Shown piece after piece: positions 10,784-21,998 of a stretch of DNA of 64,000 nucleotides. A program made the translations under genes and the position numbers. How positions within the stretch are numbered: position 1 is the stretch's first letter; each line of letters opens with the position of its first letter. The stretch comes from Trichosporon coremiiforme (Eukaryota > Basidiomycota > Tremellomycetes > Trichosporonales > Trichosporonaceae). The notes beneath the pieces were generated by a model that saw only the letters and a list, made by a program, of their open reading frames with translations, did not search any database and was not told the DNA's origin. The stretch spans positions 434,023-498,022 of the forward strand of contig BCJJ01000009.1 in the NCBI GenBank assembly GCA_039545355.1. The letters run 5' to 3'.

Positions 10784-11066
10784 CGCCCGTATCTGATTTG
10801 GGATTTTGGGTTTTCGTGGTTTCGCTGATTTCGGTCGAAGCGTGATTCTGACCAACCACGATCGGAGAGCGCCAAGAACGCCCATGAAGCTATTCGTGAA
10901 CCTCCCCAGACCGGGTATGCCGACACTCTGCTCCGCAGGCTGCCATTCCCAATATTGCAGGGAAGTGAAGGAGATGCTGGGTTGCGCCGAGAACGCCGCA
11001 TGCCCTGCCCCTACCGCCCGCTGCGCCAGCGACGCCAGCTGCGCAGCCACCTCAGGTCTGGTGCTA

Positions 11067-11077
11067 TTATCAGATAA
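11067..11077 (+). promoter_or_regulatory. Palindromic double GATA motif TTATCAGATAA
   Basis: The palindrome contains ATCWGATAA in both orientations. It lies 0.3 kb past the ferric reductase stop. Confidence 0.4.
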
Positions 11078-11396
11078 GCCTGGAGGTCAGACGGCTGCCG
11101 TCAGCCGCGAGCTTGAGCTTCGCATGCACGCTACGTCTGATGCACCAACTCGGTCGGGCGGGACATCCCTTCATCTGTTCTGTAGGCTGGCCGATGTACG
11201 TTTCAGTGCAAACCCTCCCAGTGTCAGTATTTGCTCCACGATAGTTCCGTTCGTAACGCCATGCATTATGTCTTGGGGTATCCCACCCTGGTACAAAGCC
11301 TTCCCAGCGAAGGATGCGTGTCTGCGTGTCTCGTGATAGATACTAGATGGGACTGCTAAGTCCCTTTTGATATGCTTTGATGCTATGCGGAGCTGA

Positions 11397-13437
11397 TTAC
11401 CAGCCGAAAGTCTCCTGGAAGAGGGTGATCTCGGCCTGGCCGTTGAAGACAGCATTGGCAGTGTTGACCTTGGTGACGGCCCTGCGGGTGTCGAGCGAGA
11501 GACCAGTGGGTCCACAGACACCGACGGCGAGGCCGGCAGCGTCGCGGGGAGTGTGCTCGATCTCCTCGCGCAGAATCATCTCAATGTTCGAGCGTCCGCG
11601 GTGGAAGCGCACGTGCTTCGAAGCGTTGATGTCGAGGCCGAGGGAGGAGCACTGCTTCTCATCGTAAGAGGAGGAGTCGGAGAAGGCACCAGGGGCACCG
11701 CGCGAGGCTCCGCCCTTCTTCTCGTTGTTCGGGTACTCGGACGAGTCACGCGGGGTCTCGTCGGGCGACTCGAGAGGCGAGTCGAGCGGCGAGTTGTTCA
11801 TCGTCTCGTCCTCGACCTTCTCGGCGGTGGGGTGGGCGGGAACCTCGTCAGCGTTCGGCTCATCAGCGGCGTGGGAGCGGGTGACATAGAGGTTGACCTG
11901 GACGTCGACGGAACCAGAGCCCTCGGCGAAGCACTCGTTCAGCAGCGGGGCGATCCAGGAAGCGTAGGCGTGGTGACGAATGTTCCAGATGACACGAACG
12001 CGGGCGACGGCGCTGTTGCCCGCCTTGGACTGGCGGACAATCTCCATGAGGTGCGAGATCGAGTAGGTGATTCCGGTTCCACCGGCGATGAGCACGGCCG
12101 AGCCGAAGTGGTTGAGGTCGTGCGGAGTACCGTAAGGACCCTCGAGGTAGCAGTTGAGCTGGTCGTCGACGTCGGCCTCGAGACGGTTGATCAGGCGGCG
12201 AGTGAAGCCAGTCTGGCCCTTGACAAGGAAAACAACGTCACCGCGGGGGTTGGGGATGTTGGCGATGGTGAAGGGATGCTGCTCGTAGCGAGCAAGAGCA
12301 ACGCCAGGCATGGTGATGAAGGCGTGCTGGCCGGGGGAGAACTTGAAGAGCGGGCGGCGGACAGTGAGGCGGACAACCTCGCCCTCGAGCAGCTCGCAAG
12401 TGCACGAGCTTGTCTCCTCACGCTTGCTAGGCACACAGAGGAACCAGCCCTTGTTGACAAGGAACATGCGCAGGAAGCCGAGGCCGCGGTCGAAGCCCCA
12501 GACGACGAGAGCAGCCCACGCCCAGTAACGAAGACGGCGGAAGTGGAAGTAGCAACCGACGAGGAACATGATGCACATGGTGATGTGCACGAAGAGGAAG
12601 GTCTCGTACAGCATGTGACGCACGAAGCGGAACGAGGTCAGGAACATAAGCGTGAGGCCGATGATAGCGACGACGCCGGAGTTGAAGAGGATGGGGTCGG
12701 TCGTCGGGCCGTGGTGACCGAGACCCTTCTTGACCCAGAGCGTCCAGTGCACCCACGAAGTGAGGACACAGACACGGGCAGAGGCACGGTGCAGGTAGTT
12801 GAGCTTCTCGTAGGAGATACCGGTGAACCAAGAAACGATGTTATTCTTAGCCGCCAAGCCGACGATCAGGGGCAGCTGGGCGAAGGACTTCATGTCAGCC
12901 GAGGCTCAATTCGGTTCGGTCACATCTCCCATGTGCCGGGCAATCACTCACAGCATAACCCATCGGATTGGCAAAGTCGCGGGAGCCCTTCCAGAACGTG
13001 ACCCAGGCAGTCATGCCGAGGACGATACCAGTGTAGGCGGCGGTCCAGAACCACTCGGCGGCGGAGGAGTTTGAGTAGATCCAGGCCGGGAAAACCTTGA
13101 CGTAGGCGTAGTTGGTGCTAACGGCGTGGAGGGCACGGCCGAGGGCGGAGAGCGAGCGGGGCTTCGACTCGGTGCTGACGATACCCTGGGCGCGGAGGGG
13201 ACCGACCTTGCGGCGGATGTACCACGCCTTGGTGAGGTTGTAGAAGTAGAGGATGGCGCAGACACCGCAGATGCCGGCGAAGATCCACCAGAGGATGTTG
13301 AAGCCGAGGGCCTGGTGCGCGCGGCTGGCAGCCTTCGCGGCAGCCTTGGCTGCCTTGGCCGCCTTGTCGTCCTTCCCGCCCGCGGCGCCGCCAGCAGCAG
13401 CCGCAGCCTCCTTGGCTCGGATGAAGAGATCGCTCAT
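11397..13437 (-). CDS. Ferric/cupric reductase transmembrane component
   Basis: Two exons, 13437-12952 and 12887-11397, with a 64-nt intron, give 658 residues. Fre proteins move electrons from NADPH via FAD and two hemes across the plasma membrane to reduce Fe3+ or Cu2+ for uptake. Two His pairs with 14-residue spacing (about H195/H209 and H263/H277) lie in hydrophobic segments and fit the bis-heme ligands. The cytosolic part has HPFTIAN (FAD, about 366) and GGTGIT (NADPH, about 431). A long acidic Ser/Pro-rich insert precedes the last strand. The N-terminus is an unusual Ala/Lys-rich cytosolic extension rather than a signal peptide. The upstream region has a TATA box and an iron-type GATA site. 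Confidence 0.9.
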
Positions 13438-13467
13438 CGTGAGGAGTGGTGTGTAGAGTTGGGGGAT

Positions 13468-13476
13468 ATCTGATAA
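13468..13476 (+). promoter_or_regulatory. ATCTGATAA motif in the ferric reductase promoter
   Basis: An exact ATCWGATAA match 31 bp before the reductase start codon. It lies between that codon and the TATA box (TATAAG on the minus strand, 13501-13496). It is the best placed of the five such motifs in this region and suggests iron-dependent repression by a GATA factor. Confidence 0.5.
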
Positions 13477-13495
13477 ACGCTTGACCCTGCGGTTC

Positions 13496-13501
13496 TTATA
13501 T
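13496..13501 (-). promoter_or_regulatory. TATA box of the ferric reductase gene
   Basis: TATAAG on the minus strand about 60 bp before the start codon. Confidence 0.45.
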
Positions 13502-15495
13502 CCCGCTGTCAGTTTAGTGCACTACAGGTCGATCGGGGCACGAAGCCGCAGACCAACGATACTGGAGCAAATGAAATCCTCCCTTGGGTCGGGCCCATCG
13601 GCAACAACGAGGATCTGGACTGGTCACCCACTCGTTCGCTTCAAGTTTGCAGGACTCTCCTCCCCCCCCCCCCCTACGAATGCCGTCGGGTACTTGCATC
13701 TGCTCCACCGGCGCTGCTCCTCACCCTCGTTTGAGGAGTGAGTCGGGGCAGCCGCCGTGCAACTCACCGAGCAGCGTCTGGTACAGTGGAAGCCAGGTTT
13801 TAGATCAGAAGCCAAAGCTTGTCACGACCCTGTGATCCTGCGATCCCTTGCGATCCTGGAATCAGGGATGCGCAGGAACGACGCTCAGGGAGCTTGCAGA
13901 AACTTTACGACGCTTCGGCGGCTTGAACGGCTTTCAACGACGCGCAGACGAGCGTCCATCATCGTTTTCGGGCGAAATTCATCATGACCGCCACGATTCA
14001 GCCAATGATATCCTCCGGCCCTTGGGCATTGCTCATTGAACGAACCGTAATTTCGGTCTGCGTTTCGGTGGAATGTCACCCTGAAATTCTGCAGACGGTT
14101 GCATGCACGCGCGTTGCTGCTCGTTACTGCGCTCAAGCGACGCCTCTGCTGCGATGAAAGCAAGCAGCGGGCGCAGCGGAAGCGAGCAAGATCTATGGTC
14201 TTAGAGCTCTGCAGAGATTCGGGGTAGTGCTGTTGTCTGCTGAGCACTGCCGCCTTCCAGAGCGAGACACATGGTACTCTCCTCAGCGACGAGCTCCCGT
14301 CGGAGGCTGGATGTGTCATGACTCTCACACCTGACTCCAGTCACAATGTCAAGTGACACCCATGCACGTCCGTGTGACCTCACATGTGGCCAGTCGTGAT
14401 GGTCGCAGGTGCTGGTGAGGGATGGTGAGCGCCAAGCAGGGATGCTTGTTCGAGGTGTGCTAAAAATTGACGCATCCTCCCAGGAAATGATGACATGCCG
14501 CGAGGAATCGGGGGTGCAGCCTTGCACACCCTCAGTGCCTCGAGTGCCTTGAAGCACCATGAGTCACTCACTACTCCTGCACGCGCGCACGCCGATGCAT
14601 CCAGACCAAGCGCACACCGCGCCAGCGATTCAAGGTCGCCTGGTGCCCAGGAACGAAGGGAAGGGGTGTGGTAATCCACCGACACTCGAACACGCGCCAG
14701 GCACGGCCGACACCTTACTCCCTCCGCCCCTTACATGCCTAAATTTGGCCGTTCAGCCTGGATGCCAAGTTTTCGGCCGACTCCAGCGTAGACTATCTCG
14801 GCACGTCGCGCGCGTCTCGGTCGATAACCACCCAGGACCAACCGGAGCCCGGCATTCAACGTCCCTCCACTGTGATATCGGGTCACTCGGGTCTCCTCAC
14901 ACACGAAAGGACGAACCACACCCACTACCATGACCGGCCCACCAGCCGGAAAACTCGTACGGCGGATCAAAGATGCATCCCAGATCGCGATTCAAGGTAT
15001 GCATGGCGCTCTGCGGCGTCTAGGTGGGCGCTTGAGGGTGCAGGGAGCGCACAGATGGCGGGCATGCGGCGCTAGGTGTCGATACGTGGACCGACTGTGC
15101 GGCACTTCTATCAGAAGTGATCAGAAATGATCGAGCGGTCGCCGCAGGTATACCCGACCCGATTCTTAGCCGCACAATGCTCAATGCATGACGGGGCCAG
15201 CTTACGCCCGCCGCGGTGCATGAATGGGTGCTCTTGGTGCATGAATGGGCAGCTTTTCGTTCGTGAAACCTTATCCTTCTCAGTGTGTCGGACCCGCTCG
15301 GCGCACCAGTGTAGGGGTTATGTCACTAGCCAGACCTTGTGCGTTACGCATCGCAGATGAAGATCTCGGAGAGTCACCGGGCGTCATCCGCGAACGTTGT
15401 TCCGATCGAGCGTCATGTCGAGCATGTGCAAGGGAAATGGGATCAAGATCGAGCAGAGTGAAGAAAGGGGGAGGGTGCCACTCGTTTCGGCCGCA

Positions 15496-15504
15496 ATCAG
15501 ATAA
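15496..15504 (+). promoter_or_regulatory. ATCAGATAA motif
   Basis: Exact ATCWGATAA match, about 2 kb upstream of the ferric reductase gene. It has no clear target gene. Confidence 0.3.
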
Positions 15505-16469
15505 TGCTCCGCCAACCAGGTGCTTCCCTCCATCGGGCGCAGATCTGTAACATTGTGCCGCAGTTCATCAAGTTCTCGATTCCCATCTCTTCACATCCGC
15601 CGTCCCTTGCTCCCCAACTGTGTCGCATGTCGGATCAAGAAGCATGGAGAAGTGGGGCACTTCAAAAGTGCCCGATAGGCAGGAGACTCTGGCCGACGAC
15701 ACCGATGGATCGAGAGACCGAGGAGGAGTGCACACGAGGGAGAAGCCTAATGGCGCAATGCCGTCATGACCTTGGACCTTAGCGCAGTCCTCCGCGCGCT
15801 AGGGAGGAGTCGGGACTCGTTCATGAGTCTCGGGACGAGGTATCGAATGGCAGCATGTGTCTTTGACCAGGCTACGTAACTCCATTTTCCGGCCGGTGGA
15901 TGCCACTCGATAATGGAGACAGCAAAGGTAGCGAACTTTGTCACCTTTCGGGTGATCATTGTCTGCGATCGTGTGCTCCTCGTCATGGGGAACGCTAGGC
16001 GGGGCGCTACTTCCGTTCCGTTCGCTTCGCTACTCAGTCACAAGCTTCTCTCAACACGACTTCTCCTTGGACGAAGGGGTATCGGCCGGCATCGACTAGC
16101 ACGTCATTGTGCTCCATTCATTCATGAGATCTCATACTTAGCGCTAAAAGTCGAGAACAGCCTGGAGCAGGCGGCGCAGTACGCAGCAACGTTTCATCTG
16201 ATGCCAAGAGTTTTGTTCCGCGGATAGCTGCCCCAAGTGCCCAACATACCTCCATAGTCGCAGCTGCCAATGACGGTTTTGCTGCGACAACCCTGAGCGT
16301 TCCTCTGTCCTCTGTCGTGAACGAGATTTCGAGGCCCTGGAGCGCCTCGTTGCGAGTTTTCGTTGAATCGCTTGCTGCTGCTCGGAGTCTAGTGCTGGGA
16401 AGAGATCGAGTCTCCACCTCTCGCGGGTGACTGTCCCTGAGAAGCTGACAGGGCAGCTCGGGGCGGTTT

Positions 16470-16480
16470 TTATCAGATAA
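16470..16480 (+). promoter_or_regulatory. Palindromic double GATA motif TTATCAGATAA
   Basis: Contains ATCWGATAA on both strands. It lies 1.5 kb past the 3' end of the CFEM gene. Confidence 0.35.
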
Positions 16481-17985
16481 ACCACGCGCGGAGTGTCCGT
16501 ATTGCCCTGTCCTTCGCCCCCATCGACATCGACATTCCAGCCATGGATGCGGCCTTCCACGCCCTCGTCATTCACGGAGAAGGAAACTGCATTGGTCCGC
16601 TTAGGGTACGATGAAGCGTTCGGTCGGCTCGCGGACCGACTCCGTGCCTCCAACGACACAGCGCAGGCACTTCTTTGCTCCTGCTGCGCCGGACGAGGGA
16701 GCGATGCGGCCGCGTTATTGGCTCGCGGGGCACATGGGCCCGACACTCCTCAGTCAGCTCTGACTCCGAGCAAGCAATGCGAAACTTGATGAGCGGAGGT
16801 GACTTCACATCGACCTTGTCGTGCTCTCGTCGCGGGAGTGCGCGCTAGGTCCAGACCGGCGATTTTGAGTTCAGTGACCTAAAGCAGGCGCGCTCACTGG
16901 ATCCACCATCGAGGCACCGGAACGAATGTCCACGTGCTGTCCCCGATGCCCTCCGTAAAGCGAGCGGAAGCGATGCTCCTTGCAGGCCGTGCGTTCAGGC
17001 AGCTATGACCCGGAGGAGCAGATAACTACCCCAAAGCTATCCAATGCAAGCTTTGAGTCAACCAAGATGACCTCCATCTAGTACCGCAGAGTTAACGCAA
17101 TCCCAGCTCTGACGTCTAGCTTCTCGGAGCGCTAGGAGCGCCCTCGTGCCCACCCTCCCGACGCAGATCGTCACACGACGTAACCATCGTTCCCAGTCGC
17201 CGAGAATAGCACCGATCGCTGCCCCGCCATCGCTCTCATCCCCTCTTGAGGTCGTGTGCGTGGGGAGCACTGTGGAGCACCAACCGCGTACAGTGCAACC
17301 GGGCTTTGACTGCGGCATTTCGCATGCATAAGGTGTCTGAAGGCGTCCGCCGTTGTCTGACATCACGAGAGGAGGAAACGGTTGCGTGATCGATGGAGCC
17401 AATCACGATAGCCTTATTAGTCGACCCTGTTCTGAAGGAGACCAACTTAGAATGAATCTAGGCAGTGACGTAGCAGGATCAAGAGATATGCTGATGTGCT
17501 TTGGACTGACACTAGCGGGCAAGCTAGGTCGTGTGCATCGTTGATCGCTTGGAAGGCATGGAAGATAAAGATGAACTTGTGGTTTCGCGAGCAGGTTCAG
17601 CCCTGACCGATATCGAAGGTAGGTCGCGACTAACTATCTGCCGGTACATGCCGTCTGAAGCTCTGCATCCCTCTCGCACGTCACTTGATGGTACGCCGAC
17701 AGCCCGCTGGAGAGCCGTGACACCTGGCCACCAAGGTCCCCTTTCGTGATCTGTGTCCGAACAGTGGGAGCTGACTGTCAACACCGATGATGGCAAGTCT
17801 GTAGCCCACCACACCCGGCGTCTGTTGTGCTCCTTGGGTTCGGGAATGCATCCGGTAAGCTGGCTCAGTTCTGTCCACGCCTCTGCCCTACGCAGCGTTC
17901 ACAACGGCAAATTACTTCAATCGATTCATACTTCTACTTTCATTTCTACTTCTGACCTTCCTTCTTCATTAACAGGATGGTATGT

Positions 17986-18514
17986 TTACCAGTGGCCGTC
18001 CTTGAGACCCTCGTTGCAGAGCTTGTCGAGGAGGGCGGGGGCGCCCGCGAGCTGGTCGGCACAGCCGCCCGAGATGCAGCCTGCAGCCTGGCCGGTGAAG
18101 TCGCCGCGCTTTTCGCCACAGATGCAGTTGACCGAGCCGGTGGGGTCGGCCTCGTTGTAGCAGCCGACATTCTTGGCGGTCTGGAAGACGCAGTCCTTCA
18201 CGCAGCCGTTGATCTGGGAAGCGCTGGGGGTTAGCGATGGACGGGATGATGGGAGGGAGGATATGAGTGGGGAGTTGGACCGCCGGACAAGACAGGCACA
18301 GGAACGAGGAAGGTGAAAGCCGAGATAGGGGGGATGTCACCGAATTCGACCCCCAGGCGAAGAAAGCGGGAAGACCAGTGGGGGGAAGGGAAGCGTATGA
18401 AGGGCGTTCGAGTTGGGGGAAGAGATGGGGCGGGTATGTGGGGTAGACTCACTCGACCTGGGCAGAGACGCCAGCGGCGGCAGCGATAGCAGCGAGAGCG
18501 AAGACGGCCTTCAT
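17986..18514 (-). CDS. CFEM-domain small secreted protein
   Basis: Two exons, 18514-18453 and 18223-17986, give 99 residues. The intron (229 nt) is long for this genome. The N-terminus is a clear signal peptide (MKAVFALAAIAAAAGVSAQV). The mature part has eight cysteines in CFEM order: INGCVKDC, VGC, NCIC, AGC, GGC and LC, with the Asp of the heme-binding loop in DPTGSVNCIC. Fungal CFEM proteins bind heme extracellularly for iron uptake or act as surface effectors. There is no hydrophobic C-terminus for a GPI anchor, so it is probably released. The ferric reductase 4.5 kb away and the GATA motifs between them suit an iron role. Confidence 0.85.
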
Positions 18515-18603
18515 TGTTGGTTGTGGTTTGGTTGTGGTTGCGGTGTGGTAGTGGAAAGAAGAGCGTGTTGTTGATGGTTCGTCACTCGCTCGAGACCAGC
18601 TGC

Positions 18604-18610
18604 TTATATC
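18604..18610 (-). promoter_or_regulatory. TATA box of the CFEM gene
   Basis: ATATAAG on the minus strand, about 90 bp before the start codon. Confidence 0.4.
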
Positions 18611-21443
18611 TCTTCCAGAGCGACCTGCTGCGACGCATTGTTCGCGCCAAAGCCGCAACTAGTTTCGCACCCATGTCCCAAGTCAGACCCGCAGGGTGAA
18701 CGACCCACTGACGAGCTAACCTGTCCCAGTCGTTCCCCAGAGCGATAGCAGTCATCAGCTGACGCTTCGAACGCACTAGGTATACCCGGTTCTCTCATGG
18801 GTTGGGACAAGGCTGAGCGCGTGTCTCTGAATAGCACTGCATGTGGTCGACGTTCCGATCACCCTCATGGTTCATGGAATCGTGGGCTGGCAGCCTGCTT
18901 CCGCAGCGGGGACTTGCCCGAATCGAAACGACCACAAGCGAGCTAAGCGTGAGCACATGCCTGAGTCGGCGCCGCCGCCGCCGGCACGCGCGCGGCACCG
19001 GATTCCTTTCCTTCCATGTCAAATCGCTAGTCGGGCTTCCAAGTGCCGTGTTCGGCAAGCTCTATCGTGGGTTGCGACGCATTACCTGCTGCGCTGCTGG
19101 CTGCGCTGCCGCAAACACGTGGCTGTGCCGACGCTAGCGCCAGACTAAGAGTGCAACCCCCACCTGCTAAACTGCTCTTTGACGCTCTCACCCCGCTTCT
19201 GCCGCGTCTTCGCGCCCTTGACATCATGCACAGTTGTCTTCGGAGTGGGAGCCGGCGTAAGACACACCGGCAAGTGGACCGGAGGGTTACAGAACCCCCA
19301 CTCGGCCTCCAGCCTCCCGCAGCATACGTACGTCCCCTGCACCGCATGATCGTGAGCCCCACGGCGGTCCATGATGCGTTAACGGAAGCATGAGTGCAGT
19401 GCGGGGTATGCATGTTCCCGCAACACGTGTGCAGTATGGTCGGGGTACTGCGGACCGTCTTTGCCCTGTTCCATGAGGAGCCCAATTGAGGATCCTGAGG
19501 AGCTCCACTGTATGAGGCATGACCTCACACGATCGACCCGCGCAACAACGAGGTTCGCAGTCACACTCGGATGCACTAACAAACACTAACATGCAACAAC
19601 CCACTCGCACACTCCGCGCACGCAAGCAGCGTACAGCCACCTCGTCACCGCTGAGATCCGCATGCTGTCGATCCGCATAGAACGATCGACTCGATCCGCT
19701 CTTCTGGAAGCTTTCCTAAGTGCATGAGCCAACTGGATCCAGCGCGAGCTAGCGGGATGTCTAGCGCCGGCAACTTCGGCTGACCGGCGGCATCTAACAC
19801 ACTATGCTGCTGCGGACCTGTCGGCAGGGCCTGCGGACGAGCTCCCGTCCATCGGCTAATGGTGAGATCGCTGCATACGATACCAAACACAGACACGGCG
19901 ATGATCCGTTTCCTGTCGCTGGCGCCAGGTGCGCCAGGCGGTCGGAGATGCCATCTCCGCTGTCCGCAACTCGGACCGAGGGCAGCTTGCCCCCGCAGCT
20001 ACCTCCACCGACCTGCTCCTCCTGCTCTTCCTCCATCTGCGGCATACCTGATTGCACCGGCTCATGTTTGCCAAGTGGAGTATTCCAGATGTTTGAGCTG
20101 AGAATGACACAGGTAATCCAGCATGGGTGTTGCGGCGCAGCGACTGCGTCAACACCCCTCTTCATGGGCAAGGAAGCAAGCGTTAAAGCACAGCTCGGCC
20201 CACCGCTCCGAGTCGGGGAGTTCCCAATGTGCTGCAAAGAAGGCTGCTGCAATTGCGAAGCCACGTTCTGATCGAGCAACCTCATTGCTGAGCCGACCCA
20301 TGCTCACCACTACGGCCTTCCATGAACGCATAGGGGTGCATGCTGCTGCTGTGCATGTCTCGAATCCCGGCTGTCTCTGAGGCAGAATGGAAATGCATGT
20401 GGTGTTGAAAGTGCGATGAATGACTACGGCTGGCTTTGATGAGTAGCTCCCGTTTAAGAGGCACTGAGTGAACAGTTTCACCTCTACCGTCTTCTTCGCC
20501 GTTCACTGAGAAAGCACAGGCTCAGCTGTCTGTGTAAGTTTATTGCAGTGTGTGCAACGTATAGCCGGGGGGACATTCAGGAGCGTGGGCGCGCGCCCGG
20601 AGGGAAGCAGCAAACCTGAGTGCTGGTGGTAAGCATCCCGCACCCAATCACAACACGCTTTCTTCGCGATCAATGCGTAGAGAGCGTTATACTAGCTTGT
20701 GCACATTGGCTGACTGTAAGCCTTTGCTGACCGTTGCTTATGATACAGTCGACGTGACTGGTGTCACCGTCGCAGACCGAGTATCGGATAAGATAAGGGA
20801 CGGGTTTGGCCGAGACCGGTTGGTTTTGCTCACGTTCTCCGAAACGAGTTCCAGCCCCATCACAACGCTGGCAGCCGATCATGACTTCGTTCGAGCAGTG
20901 GTCCGAAGTCAGCGTAGCGAAGTACTAGTCGGCATGGCTCCTGGTGACGGCGGACGGCGGTATAGTGTACGCAGTGGCCGCGAGTGTAAGGCGCCTGGGT
21001 GATGGAGAGTCTTCGGAGTCAAGACAAAGGCTGGATGTGGCCTGTCTTCGTCTCTTTTCTCTAATCGAGTTAGCGATGCTGGCTTTCCATTCAAGAGCAC
21101 CGTTATCCCCCTCCTCTCTGCAGAGGGTTTCGATGTGCTCATTTGTTCGGAGCAAGCGGAACGTGATCGCACGAGCCGTGAACCCACTGCCGCCTGTGCC
21201 GCCCATCGTCAGAGCGGGGACCCCGCGAAATTCCGGCAGCAGCGCCTCCACCTCTTGGGTCCTCCCACTTTCGGCCTACTTCACCCGGCCCAAGAGATCT
21301 AGCTGCCTAGCTCTGTTCTTTCCACCTCATCCACACTCTCTTCTCTCCGAACAGCCCGTCTAGGCGCAGGCATCGACATCCTCGCTTCGCATAACTACTC
21401 GCCCCGACCCGGACACACTAGACCGCGAATACCGCGAATTACG
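18611..21443. other. Gene-poor 2.8-kb stretch
   Basis: No gene is supported. The longest frames (about 110-160 residues near 19.0-20.3 kb) overlap on opposite strands and lack codon bias. A frame at 20673-21002 has a short valine-rich ordered-looking segment but no family match. Confidence 0.45.
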
Positions 21444-21998
21444 ATGCCCTCCACCCGTTCCTCGACCCGCGGCAACTCGCCGGCGCACTCCCACCAATCC
21501 TCCCCTTCCCGGTCGCGAGCCGCCTCCACCGCCCCCGTTACAACCGTCGAGACCAACGGCGCGAATGGCAGCAACGGTGCCATGCTCGAAAGCAGCGAGA
21601 TCGTCCTCTCCGAAACGCTCGATGTCGGGGACGTCTTCCCCTTCTTCATCCTCGCTTTCGCGGCCCTCGGGGCCGGCTTCCTCCTCACAGCCTGGAGTGC
21701 GCCGCGCATCAAGACCGACTGGACCGCTGTTCCCGTTCTCATCCTCGGCATCAGCGCTATGCTCCTGTCCCCGCTTATTGGATACTCGCTTTCGCTCGGT
21801 ATCTGGAAGGTCGTGGGCAACTCCGGCCCGAAGCTGATTGCGACGGCTCTTGGATGCGTGTTCATCGCTGTGCTGGTGCACCAGAACCTGGAGATTAAGG
21901 AGTTGCAGTCGCAGCTGGAGCAGATCAGGGGTGAGATCTCGCAGCTCCAGAGCGCTAAGCAGGAGAACCCCCTCAAGAAGCTGGGTATCAACTGGTGA
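21444..21998 (+). CDS. Small membrane protein with C-terminal coiled coil (copy 1)
   Basis: An intronless frame of 184 residues. A Ser/Thr/Ala-rich N-terminus of about 50 residues precedes three hydrophobic segments: FFILAFAALGAGFLLTAW, VPVLILGISAMLLSPLIGY and LIATALGCVFIAVLV. It ends in a heptad-like coiled coil (IKELQSQLEQIRGEISQLQ). I do not recognise the family. The gene at 24391 has the same layout, with a matching last membrane segment and coiled coil, so the two look like tandem paralogs. Membrane topology and partner are unknown. The coiled coil suggests oligomerisation. Confidence 0.7.
   Translation: MPSTRSSTRGNSPAHSHQSSPSRSRAASTAPVTTVETNGANGSNGAMLESSEIVLSETLDVGDVFPFFILAFAALGAGFLLTAWSAPRIKTDWTAVPVLILGISAMLLSPLIGYSLSLGIWKVVGNSGPKLIATALGCVFIAVLVHQNLEIKELQSQLEQIRGEISQLQSAKQENPLKKLGINW

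Larger units (their letters stand above)
9922..11396. other. Intergenic region with two iron-type GATA motifs
   Basis: No gene is supported. Several antisense frames of 90-180 residues lack any recognisable fold. Exact ATCAGATAA motifs occur at 10775-10783 and 11069-11077. Confidence 0.5.
13502..17985. other. Gene-poor 4.5-kb stretch
   Basis: No frame here has recognisable domain content or credible exon structure. It holds a run of 13 Cs at 13662-13674 and GATA motifs at 15496-15504 and 16470-16480. A small frame from an ATG near 15628 follows a pyrimidine-rich leader and the 15.5-kb GATA motif. Another from 16417 (minus) lies just below the 16.47-kb motif. Neither resembles a known protein. 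Confidence 0.5.

Noticed and set aside
10754..11336. Frames of 98 and 176 codons on opposite strands
   Set aside because: They overlap each other and show no recognisable fold. Cys-rich parts do not follow any known spacing.
11553..13001. Long plus-strand frame (482 codons) over the ferric reductase
   Set aside because: Antisense shadow. Its Val/Glu/Asp-rich translation mirrors the reductase codons.
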